12,474 bases of DNA from Hyphomicrobiales bacterium (GTDB taxonomy: Bacteria > Pseudomonadota > Alphaproteobacteria > Rhizobiales > Aestuariivirgaceae). The notes beneath the pieces are model-generated. The model had not been told where the DNA came from, made no database searches, and saw only the letters and a program-made list of their open reading frames with translations. This document shows positions 6,932 through 12,474 of the stretch, one piece after another. Each line of letters begins with the position of its first letter. The first letter of the stretch is position 1. The translations under genes and the position numbers were made by a program. The stretch covers positions 1-12,474 of the forward strand of contig JAHFPK010000055.1 in NCBI GenBank assembly GCA_023266715.1, given 5' to 3'.

Positions 6932-7291
6932 ATGGCAACCAGCCCAGACGGCAGTTTCGAACTCTATGATCTAAAAGTGGAGGTTGTCGCGCCCGAAGGC
7001 GCCCGGCTCTACTGCGGCGCCAAGATTGGTGACTATTTCGAGCTACAAGGCGAGATGCTGTACCTGCCACAAGGACAAGGAATTTCTATTTATTCATTAT
7101 CCTCGGTGCTGCCTTTGCTTGCCGCCAAGCAACGCGTAACACATTCAAATGATTGGATGTCAACTGATGCCGAGATTGCCTGTCCGGACCCCAACTGCCC
7201 AAGCCGACTGCGTATTACGAGACTCGGCAAGAGGCGTTTCAGCCATTCGGAGACTACTGCTGTCATTCGTAAAATGGATGCAAAGTCTTGA
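6932..7291 (+). CDS. TIGR04076 family protein
   Basis: Small soluble protein of 119 residues. It fits the TIGR04076 family of uncharacterised proteins: an N-terminal strand (YDLKVEVVAPEG), a Cys-x-x-Lys-x-Gly-Asp element (Cys28; CGAKIGDYFEL), a middle helix (SIYSLSSVLPLLAAKQ), and the family's CPDPxxP motif (CPDPNCP, residues 84-90, Cys84 and Cys89) before a final strand. The second Cys in that motif (Cys89) is unusual to my eye; with Cys28 and Cys84 it could bind a metal. It is the first gene of the plus-strand operon, with a weak GGAAA site upstream. Its stop overlaps the TTG start of the aldo/keto reductase by four bases, so expression is coupled. The biochemical role of the family is not known to me. 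In other genomes such genes often lie beside oxidoreductases. Confidence 0.75.
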   Translation: MATSPDGSFELYDLKVEVVAPEGARLYCGAKIGDYFELQGEMLYLPQGQGISIYSLSSVLPLLAAKQRVTHSNDWMSTDAEIACPDPNCPSRLRITRLGKRRFSHSETTAVIRKMDAKS

Positions 7292-8346
7292 CGCCTGCAA
7301 AAACTTTTGAGCTTCGACCCGGGTACACGATATCGCGCGTTATTTGCGGTGGCTGGCAACTTGCTGGTGGCCATGGTACCGTAGACCGCAAAACGGCGGT
7401 GGCTGATCTTATCGCTTTTAGTAAAGCTGGCATTTTTACTTTTGACTGCGCCGATATTTACACAGGCGTCGAGGAACTTATCGGTGAGTTCCGCACAGCA
7501 TTTGCTCACAGATGGGGCGCTGACGCTCTAAAAAACGTGAAGGTGCATACAAAATTTGTGCCCAATCTCCAGATCCTGCCTGTCATCACCAGGGGCCATG
7601 TGCGTGACGCAATTGACCAGTCACTTCGACGATTGCGGACGGAACGTCTCGATCTCGTGCAATTTCATTGGTGGGACTACAATATTCAGGGAAGTGTTCA
7701 GGCAGCGCTTTGGCTGAAGGAACTCCAGGACGAAGGCAAGATCAATCTGCTGGGCGCAACCAATTTTGACACGCCGCACACGGCTGAACTCCTCGATGCA
7801 GGAATTCCCCTCGCTTCCATGCAAGTGCAATACTCGTTGCTTGATGAGAGACCACGGCACGGACTGATAGATCGTTGCCAAAACAATAATGTGCATCTTC
7901 TTTGCTATGGTTCCGTGGCGGGCGGCTTTCTGAGTGACCATTGGCTTGGGCGCGACGAACCGAATCTTCCCTTCGAAAACCGGTCACTCACGAAATACAA
8001 GCTAATCATCGATGACTTCGGCGGCTGGAAGCTTTTCCAGCAATTGTTGCGCACGCTGCGGGAAATCGCCGACCGGCACGGGAAGGACATAGCAACTGTT
8101 GCAAGTCGCGCCATTTTGGACCGTCCGCGAGTGGGCGCTGTCATTGTTGGCGCGCGAAACCGCAACCACCTCGCTGCAAATCTGGAGATTATGGAGTTGC
8201 AGCTGACGCCGACTGATCTCTTAGAAATAAATTCCGTAATTGCCCAACGCCGTGGTCCCGAAGGTGACACGTTTACGTTGGAACGCGACCGCAACGGACG
8301 CCATGGCTCCATTATGAAGTATAACCTGAACGAGCAAACATCATGA
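7288..8346 (+). CDS. Aldo/keto reductase with FHWW motif
   Basis: NAD(P)H-dependent carbonyl/alcohol oxidoreductase of the AKR superfamily, a cytoplasmic (beta/alpha)8 barrel of 352 residues. The catalytic tetrad is present: Asp53 and Tyr58 (TFDCADIY), Lys89 (VHTKF) and His127 (VQFHWW). GATNFD (156-161) and the cofactor loop VIVGARNRNHLAANL (285-299) are also typical, and the latter is of the Tas/YajO-like type. Two Trp residues follow the His, where many family members have other residues; the paralog at 10127 shares them. The start is TTG 7288, because it overlaps the upstream stop as TTGA and there is no other suitable start. The stop overlaps the next ATG as ATGA. The substrate is unknown. 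Placement between a small TIGR04076-like protein and an NTF2-like protein, near a solute importer, points to metabolism of an imported carbonyl or hydroxy compound. Confidence 0.9.
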   Translation: MTPAKTFELRPGYTISRVICGGWQLAGGHGTVDRKTAVADLIAFSKAGIFTFDCADIYTGVEELIGEFRTAFAHRWGADALKNVKVHTKFVPNLQILPVITRGHVRDAIDQSLRRLRTERLDLVQFHWWDYNIQGSVQAALWLKELQDEGKINLLGATNFDTPHTAELLDAGIPLASMQVQYSLLDERPRHGLIDRCQNNNVHLLCYGSVAGGFLSDHWLGRDEPNLPFENRSLTKYKLIIDDFGGWKLFQQLLRTLREIADRHGKDIATVASRAILDRPRVGAVIVGARNRNHLAANLEIMELQLTPTDLLEINSVIAQRRGPEGDTFTLERDRNGRHGSIMKYNLNEQTS

Positions 8347-8744
8347 CACTGCTCGGCTCTGCTGCGGCACGTGAGATTGAAGAGCTGCATGCGGTATTTG
8401 TGGAGCTTTTTCGCGGTCGGTCACGTGATTTTAACAGGTGTGCCGCGGCATTTTCAGTGCATTTTGAGATGGTCACGCCTGATGGTAAAAACCATGATCG
8501 CGCCGACGTTCTCCTGGCAATTGAAAGGGCCAAAGCGCCATCGGATTTCAGCATCGAGATCTCCCATATCCGATCATTATGGGAGGATCAAAATTCTGCC
8601 TTGATTCAGTATGTTGAACAACAGTATCGTGATGGGAAGACGTCCCGACGACTATCGACAGCCCTCTTCGAGGCTGAGGCGAAAGCGCCTTGTGGCGTCG
8701 TCTGGCGGCACTTGCACGAAACCTGGATGCAGGACGCCGAATAG
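8343..8744 (+). CDS. DUF4440/SnoaL-like NTF2-fold protein
   Basis: Soluble protein of 133 residues with the layout of the NTF2-like superfamily. There is an N-terminal helix (AAREIEELHAVFVELFRG), a second helix then FSVHFEMVTPDGKNHDRADVL (the typical phe-x-met-x-x-pro-asp-gly strand pair seen in DUF4440/SnoaL proteins), and long strands (FSIEISHIRSLW, SALIQYVEQQYRDG, SRRLSTALFEAE). A last strand carries VVWRHLHETWM. These folds act as small isomerases, hydrolases or ligand binders in a cone-shaped pocket. Which applies here cannot be read. The ATG overlaps the stop of the upstream aldo/keto reductase (ATGA), so the two are made together. The binding-protein gene starts 47 bases after its stop. 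The fold assignment is likely and the function is open. Confidence 0.7.
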   Translation: MTLLGSAAAREIEELHAVFVELFRGRSRDFNRCAAAFSVHFEMVTPDGKNHDRADVLLAIERAKAPSDFSIEISHIRSLWEDQNSALIQYVEQQYRDGKTSRRLSTALFEAEAKAPCGVVWRHLHETWMQDAE

Positions 8745-8791
8745 AGAACAGGGTAAGCGTTTCCCCACATGGGGAGTTGAGGGAGTTGATC

Positions 8792-10057
8792 ATGAAACGT
8801 TTCGCATTGACCATGACGGCCTTGGCGGCCTTGGTGGCTGGCTCTGGCATGAGCCGGGCAGCTGACTGTGATATCACGATTGGACTGGTTATGGAGTTGA
8901 CAGGTCCGGCAGGCGAATATGGTCAAGCAGGTGCCAAGTCCGTCGAAATGGCATTCCGCGATATCAATGATGCTGGCGGTGTAGTGGATGGCTGCAAACT
9001 GGTAACTGATACCCGTGACTCGCAGAGCCAGGGCAATGTTGCTGTTGATATGGCAACTCAACTTGTCCAGATAAAGAAGGTTCCCGTAATTATCGGCGGC
9101 ATCATTTCCTCCGTATCAATCCCAATTCTAACATCGGTGACCGGACCGGCCAAAGTCGTGCAGGTATCTCCGGCCTCCTCTTCACCGACACTCACAGCAC
9201 TTGGTCGTGACGGCAAAACGAATGGCGTGTTTTTCCGTACCATCACTTCGGATGCTCTCCAGGGTGTTGCAGCCGCAAAATATGCGCTTGATCAGGGTTT
9301 CAAGAAGCTCGCGGTCATTCACGTCAACAATGATTTTGGCGTGAACATGGTCAAAGAATTCTCGAAAGCCTACAAGGCTTTGGGCGGCGAAATCATCTCG
9401 GTGACGCCTTACAATGAAAAGCAACCGAGCTATCAGGCTGAAGTGACAGCTGCCATGGCCGGTACGCCTGATGGCCTCTATCTCATCAGCTATCCAGTTG
9501 ATGGCGCAACCATCGCCCGCCAGTGGATTTCACAAGGTGGCACGCCAAAGTTCCTGCTCAACGACGGTATGAATAGCGCTGACTTCATCGCTAATGTGGG
9601 CGCGAAATACCTTGACGACGCCTACGGCACTTCCTCTGGCACCAACCCTACCGCCTCCACGGACTACTTCATGAAGAACTATAAGGAGTTCTCAGGCATT
9701 GAACCGTCCAACCCGGCGGCTGATCGTTCTTATGATGCTGGTGCTATCGTTGGCCTTGCCATTGCGCAAGCTGGCAAGGCCGATTCCATGGCAATCAAGG
9801 ACGCGATTAACCAGGTTCTTGATCCAAAGGGTGAAGTTATTCACGCGGGCAAGGATGAGTTTGCCAAGGCTTTGAAGTTGATCAAGGATGGCAAGCCGAT
9901 CAAATATGAAGGGGTAATCGGACCGGTCTCTTTCGATCAGTATGGTGATATTACCGGGCCTTTCCGCCTATGGCGGATTCAAAAGGGCGAAGTAACCACG
10001 GTGGGTGAAATGACAACTGCAGACGTAGACGCGATCAAAGCCAAAATCGGCAACTGA
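8792..10057 (+). CDS. Periplasmic substrate-binding protein of a HAAT ABC transporter (LivK/Peripla_BP_6 type)
   Basis: Periplasmic solute receptor of 421 residues, most likely serving the LivGFHM-like importer encoded divergently. The start is ATG 8792, with GGGAG six bases before it; an upstream in-frame start at 8690 would run through the previous gene and is rejected. Residues 1-23 are a signal peptide (MKRFALTMTALAALVAGSGM, cleavage after SRA). The mature N-terminus, DCDITIGLVMELTGPAGEYG, is the classic opening strand of type I binding proteins. Further marks are PVIIGGIISSVSIPI and the phosphate/carboxylate-pocket-like SPASSSPTLT. Cys26 and Cys68 may form a disulfide. The sequence is closer in flavour to HAAT receptors of aromatic acids or amides than to E. 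coli LivK, but the ligand is unknown. A CCCC-ACAT-GGGG mini-hairpin (8763..8774) precedes the ribosome site. A terminator follows. Confidence 0.9.
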   Translation: MKRFALTMTALAALVAGSGMSRAADCDITIGLVMELTGPAGEYGQAGAKSVEMAFRDINDAGGVVDGCKLVTDTRDSQSQGNVAVDMATQLVQIKKVPVIIGGIISSVSIPILTSVTGPAKVVQVSPASSSPTLTALGRDGKTNGVFFRTITSDALQGVAAAKYALDQGFKKLAVIHVNNDFGVNMVKEFSKAYKALGGEIISVTPYNEKQPSYQAEVTAAMAGTPDGLYLISYPVDGATIARQWISQGGTPKFLLNDGMNSADFIANVGAKYLDDAYGTSSGTNPTASTDYFMKNYKEFSGIEPSNPAADRSYDAGAIVGLAIAQAGKADSMAIKDAINQVLDPKGEVIHAGKDEFAKALKLIKDGKPIKYEGVIGPVSFDQYGDITGPFRLWRIQKGEVTTVGEMTTADVDAIKAKIGN

Positions 10058-10080
10058 TCGGCAATGCAGTTTGATATTGG

Positions 10081-10111
10081 GAGACGCTGCCTCGCGGTTG
10101 CGTCTCTTTTT
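10081..10111 (+). terminator. Rho-independent terminator after the binding-protein gene
   Basis: GAGACGC (10081..10087) pairs with GCGTCTC (10100..10106), and inner GCC/GGT bases can extend the stem past a T-T mismatch to a TCGC loop. TTTTT (10107..10111) follows directly. It lies 24 bases after the stop of the binding-protein gene and only 16 bases before the ATG of the AKR-RidA gene. It probably gives partial termination, keeping the binding protein abundant and the downstream enzyme scarce. Confidence 0.8.
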
Positions 10112-10126
10112 ACATAGGACAGCGCC

Positions 10127-11605
10127 ATGAGCCAGAAACCCGACCGCATATTGCTTGCTCCAAACCTGGAGATCAGTCGCCTGGTAACAGGACTTTGGCA
10201 AATTGCTGATATGGAAAAGGACGGACGCAAGCTGGATCTTGACGCGCTTGCACGCGACATGGTGGCCTATGCACAGGAAGGCTTCAACACCTTCGATATG
10301 GCTGATCACTATGGCAGCGCAGAAGATATTGCCGGCCGCTTTAAGGCACTTCTTTCGGCTGGTAAAAGTCAACCGGCAAGCACAGCCGTTTTCACCAAAT
10401 GGTGTCCAGCCCCTGGGCCAATGACAAAGGACGTTGTGTGCGCCGCCGTTACGCGAGCGCTGATGCGTTTGCAAACATCAAAGATCGATCTCATGCAGTT
10501 CCACTGGTGGACATTTCAGCACCCTGGTTGGATTGACGCTATGAAGGAGCTTGCCGTTCTGCAGCAGGAAGGAGCCATCGGTCATCTCGGCACCACCAAT
10601 TTCGACACTGATCACCTGCGCTTGCTGCATCACCATGGCATCACCGTGGCGACAAACCAGGTTTGTTTCTCTCTCCTCGACCGCCGCGCTGCCGGTGATA
10701 TGAGTTCATTTTGCGCCGCGTCCGGCATTCGCCTGCTAGCGTATGGGACATTGGCTGGCGGATTGCTCACAGAGAAATGGTACGGCAAACCAAGACCGGC
10801 GGAAAGTGATGTCATTGACTGGAGTACGATGAAATATTTGCGCTTTGTGGGTCAGGTCGGCGGATGGGACGTTCTTCAGAACATTTTGGCCACATTGGCA
10901 AAAATCGCAGGCAAACATGATGTCTCCATGGGCAACGTGGCCACTCGCTGGGTGCTAGAGCAAAACGCGGTGGCGGGCGTCATCATCGGAGCAAGATTGG
11001 GTGAACGTGAGCACCGGGCCGACAATCTCAAGGTTTTCAGTTTTGCGCTTGATGTCGAAGATCGGGGCATGATTGACGCTGCTACATTCCATGCGATAGC
11101 GATTCCGGGCGATTGTGGCGATGAATATCGTCGCCCACCTTATCTCACGGCTTCAGGCGATCTCAGCCATCACCTTGCCAGTTTTCCCAAAGTTTACACG
11201 GCCCTGCCCATTCCAGGAAAGCCCGGGCGCCTGCGCCTTGATACAGGCAGCATCTGGGAACCACTTGCCGGATACAGCCGCGCAGTCCGCGTGGGTGATC
11301 GCATCCTGGTAAGTGGAACGACCGCCACCCATGGTGCGGGTGAACTCATTGCAGCTGGCAATCCTGGCAGTCAGACCGTTTATATTCTTGACAAGATACG
11401 GGCCAGCATAGAGGCACTCGGCGGCACGATGGAAGATGTGGTTCGCACCCGTGTTTACCTGCGTGATCAAAACCGATGGGAAGAAGTGTCGCGCGTTCAC
11501 GGTCGTGTTCTGGGTCACATAAGGCCCGCAAATACGCTTCTCGAGGTCTCAGCCCTGATCGGAAACTATGACGTCGAAATCGAAGCCGAGGCCGTCGTGG
11601 CGTAG
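10127..11605 (+). CDS. Fusion protein: aldo/keto reductase plus RidA (YjgF/UK114)-like domain
   Basis: Cytoplasmic two-domain protein of 492 residues. Residues ~1-335 form an aldo/keto reductase barrel with a complete tetrad: Asp57 and Tyr62 (FDMADHY), Lys91 (FTKW) and His126 (QFHWW). It also has GTTNFD (155-160) and the cofactor loop VIIGARLGEREHRADNL (285-301). It is a paralog of the AKR at 7288. After a ~30-residue linker, residues ~368-492 are a RidA-fold domain: Tyr383 (AGYSRAV), Ser-Gly 396-397 (LVSGTTAT), EALGGTMEDVVRTRVYL, and a final VEIEAEAVV strand. In E. coli RidA the imine-deaminating Arg105 lies in PARS; here the matching place is Asn469 (RPANT), so classical enamine/imine deamination is doubtful. 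AGGA precedes the ATG. The upstream terminator suggests lower expression than the binding protein. No frameshift or stop separates the domains, so the fusion is real in this sequence. Confidence 0.92.
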   Translation: MSQKPDRILLAPNLEISRLVTGLWQIADMEKDGRKLDLDALARDMVAYAQEGFNTFDMADHYGSAEDIAGRFKALLSAGKSQPASTAVFTKWCPAPGPMTKDVVCAAVTRALMRLQTSKIDLMQFHWWTFQHPGWIDAMKELAVLQQEGAIGHLGTTNFDTDHLRLLHHHGITVATNQVCFSLLDRRAAGDMSSFCAASGIRLLAYGTLAGGLLTEKWYGKPRPAESDVIDWSTMKYLRFVGQVGGWDVLQNILATLAKIAGKHDVSMGNVATRWVLEQNAVAGVIIGARLGEREHRADNLKVFSFALDVEDRGMIDAATFHAIAIPGDCGDEYRRPPYLTASGDLSHHLASFPKVYTALPIPGKPGRLRLDTGSIWEPLAGYSRAVRVGDRILVSGTTATHGAGELIAAGNPGSQTVYILDKIRASIEALGGTMEDVVRTRVYLRDQNRWEEVSRVHGRVLGHIRPANTLLEVSALIGNYDVEIEAEAVVA

Positions 11606-11851
11606 TTTTTCACGATGCAACAAAAGACCAATTCTCGTTGGGGATACCCTCGATAAATCGAATGCGCTGACAGGGCGTTTCAGCCCTAATGTAACATGTT
11701 GTATCGGTTTTCCACGACGAAACAGCTCAGCGCCCCTGCCCCAAAGATCGAGAAATACCGACGTTGATCCAAAAATGAAAATGTGATCCTGCCCACTCAC
11801 TTGGTTCGTCACGTCCGAAAATCAAAAAACCATATGGCGATGGAAAACTCC

Positions 11852-11893
11852 TTAGCCTGATGAACGCAGGTTTCCTTTGAATCATCAGCTTAA
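11852..11893. repeat. Imperfect inverted repeat with 12-base arms
   Basis: TTAGCCTGATGA (11852..11863) and TCATCAGCTTAA (11882..11893) pair at 10 of 12 positions across an 18-base loop; the inner seven bases (CTGATGA with TCATCAG) are perfect. It could be a weak terminator for the convergent genes, a protein-binding site or a decayed repeat. No T-run follows. Confidence 0.35.
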
Positions 11894-11980
11894 TGGAACT
11901 ATGTCTTCTGGGGACCTTGGGAAACCAGTAAGCCTGCAATAGACCTGACGGACCGTTGCCCAATCCAGTAGCGCTCTCCT

Positions 11981-12092
11981 AGCGCGCTTCCCGGCAAGGT
12001 GGAATCACCTTGCCGAAAAGGAATCGCGCCAAATCAATATGTTGGAGCAAATCCTTGTCGGCGAAGTCATGCAACTTCGCCGGGATTTGCTC
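11981..12092. repeat. Composite palindromic repeat element (two hairpins)
   Basis: The first hairpin has perfect arms CGGCAAGGTG (11992..12001) and CACCTTGCCG (12006..12015) around a GAAT loop. Outer arms GCGCGCTTCC and GGAATCGCGC pair at 9 of 10, with an AAAA bulge. The second hairpin has GAGCAAATCC (12045..12054) pairing with GGATTTGCTC (12083..12092), and CGGCGAAGT (12059..12067) pairing with ACTTCGCCG (12074..12082), with a TTGT bulge and a CATGCA loop. Both share the same design: GC-rich inner arms, separate outer arms and a four-base bulge on one side. Intergenic repeats of about this size and with GAGCAAATCC/TTTGCTCTAG ends are common in Brucella-like genomes, as I recall (Bru-RS type). 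It lies 40 bases past the amidase stop and may end its transcript. Confidence 0.7.
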
Positions 12093-12132
12093 TAGTGTCA
12101 GCACGTGATCATCAGCAGCTTGGGCATTGGGC

Positions 12133-12474
12133 TCATGGCGTCACATTATCAGGCTGCCGGTGGAGGATTTCACCGAGGGCGAGCAGTTGCAAGTCTTGGC
12201 CCAGGTCGGATGCTAGTTGCACGCCCAAGGGCAGGCCCTCGGCATTCTGCGCCACGCATACCACGAGCGCCGGGCCGCCGGTGAGATTGAAGGTGCCCGC
12301 GAAAGGAGCAAGCCGCGTCATGCGGTCAACATGGAGTGTGACGTCGGTATGATCCATCGGAAACTGCCCGAGCTTCGGCGCAGCGCTTGCCAGCGCTGGC
12401 GTCAGCAGCACGTCGAAGCGCTGCCACATCGTGGCAAAACGGCGGGCGAAGTCGTGGCCCTTGCGCACCATGGA
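12133..12474 (-). CDS. Amidase-signature family protein, C-terminal part (5' end outside window)
   Basis: The visible part is the last ~113 residues of an amidase of the amidase-signature (AS) family, enzymes that hydrolyse C-N bonds of amides through a Ser-cisSer-Lys triad. The frame is open to the right edge, so the start and the triad lie outside. Family C-terminal marks are FDVLLTPALASAAP, then FAGTFNLTGGPALVV, and GLPLGVQLASDLGQDLQLLALGEIL, which are conserved in order and spacing. The end is complete (stop at 12133..12135). It is transcribed toward the AKR-RidA gene, so it is not in that operon, and 527 non-coding bases lie between them. An amidase near a RidA-like enzyme and a HAAT importer is compatible with use of an amide or other nitrogen compound, but that link is speculative. 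Confidence 0.88.
   Translation of the reverse strand, partial: SMVRKGHDFARRFATMWQRFDVLLTPALASAAPKLGQFPMDHTDVTLHVDRMTRLAPFAGTFNLTGGPALVVCVAQNAEGLPLGVQLASDLGQDLQLLALGEILHRQPDNVTP

Larger units (their letters stand above)
11606..12132. other. Intergenic region of 527 bases between convergent genes, without a credible gene
   Basis: This stretch separates the AKR-RidA gene from the convergent amidase gene. ORFs up to ~87 codons exist on both strands, but none has a ribosome site or recognisable product. Contents are a short hairpin AGGGC-GTTTCA-GCCCT (11672..11687), an imperfect 12-base inverted repeat (11852..11863 with 11882..11893), and a composite palindromic repeat (11981..12092). No T-run terminator is seen after either gene; the hairpins may serve that purpose. 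It resembles a zone of degraded sequence and repeat insertion. Confidence 0.55.

Noticed and set aside
8690..8791. Upstream start of the binding-protein ORF
   Set aside because: It would overlap the previous gene and put 34 residues before a clear signal peptide. ATG 8792 has a good ribosome site.
11549..11812. Minus-strand ORF of 87 codons downstream of the AKR-RidA gene
   Set aside because: It overlaps the 3' end of the fusion gene, lacks a ribosome site, and its translation has no domain features.
6881..11890. The ten-base word ATCATCAGCT occurs at 6881 and 11881 (and ATCATCAGC again near 12109), suggesting a shared operator
   Set aside because: The copies lie in unrelated settings, only the first is upstream of genes, and words of this length recur by chance in 12 kb. 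No palindromic extension is common to them.
1..12474. CRISPR array, tRNA, rRNA, insertion sequence, prophage or toxin-antitoxin genes
   Set aside because: I looked on both strands and saw no regularly spaced repeats, cloverleaf, transposase, integrase or paired small toxin-antitoxin ORFs.

Overview
The window looks like a chromosomal segment of an alphaproteobacterium of the order Hyphomicrobiales (Rhizobiales), perhaps near Brucellaceae/Phyllobacteriaceae. The reasons are the moderate G+C, two intergenic palindromic elements of a kind common in that order (1105..1207 and 11981..12092), a GGAAC-N16-CGTT motif that matches the EcfG general-stress promoter of Alphaproteobacteria, and the branched-chain-amino-acid-type (HAAT) ABC transporter. 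The genus is an inference and was not tested by any search.

Left part (1..3502) holds unrelated single genes. It starts with the 3' end of an aldo/keto reductase of the YeaE/2,5-diketo-gluconate reductase type. Next is an unrecognised ORF (550..1131) whose 3' end runs into a palindromic repeat. A secreted L,D-transpeptidase on the minus strand (1230..2240) follows; an EcfG-like promoter overlaps its upstream ATG, which suggests the true start is a downstream TTG. Two small unrecognised ORFs (2446..2724 and 2843..3109) and an empty 393-base gap complete this part.

Central part (3503..11605) is the most coherent. A minus-strand operon encodes two ATPases and two permeases of a LivGFHM-type importer, each gene overlapping the next by four bases. 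Divergent from it, across an 81-base gap, runs a plus-strand set: a TIGR04076-like small protein, an aldo/keto reductase, a SnoaL/DUF4440-like (NTF2-fold) protein, a periplasmic binding protein, a rho-independent terminator, and a second aldo/keto reductase fused to a RidA-like domain. The first three plus-strand genes are also joined by four-base overlaps. The importer's binding protein therefore sits with the enzymes and not with the permeases. The two reductases are paralogs with the same unusual FHWW motif around the catalytic His.

I read the central block as one uptake-and-metabolism module. A solute captured by the binding protein would be imported by LivGFHM-like proteins, then reduced or oxidised at a carbonyl by the two reductases. 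The RidA-like and NTF2-like proteins would act on or protect against a reactive intermediate. The substrate cannot be read from sequence, and branched-chain amino acids are not the likely answer.

Right part (11606..12474) holds a 527-base non-coding stretch with one composite palindromic repeat and a weaker inverted repeat, then the 3' end of an amidase-signature gene on the minus strand, cut by the window edge.
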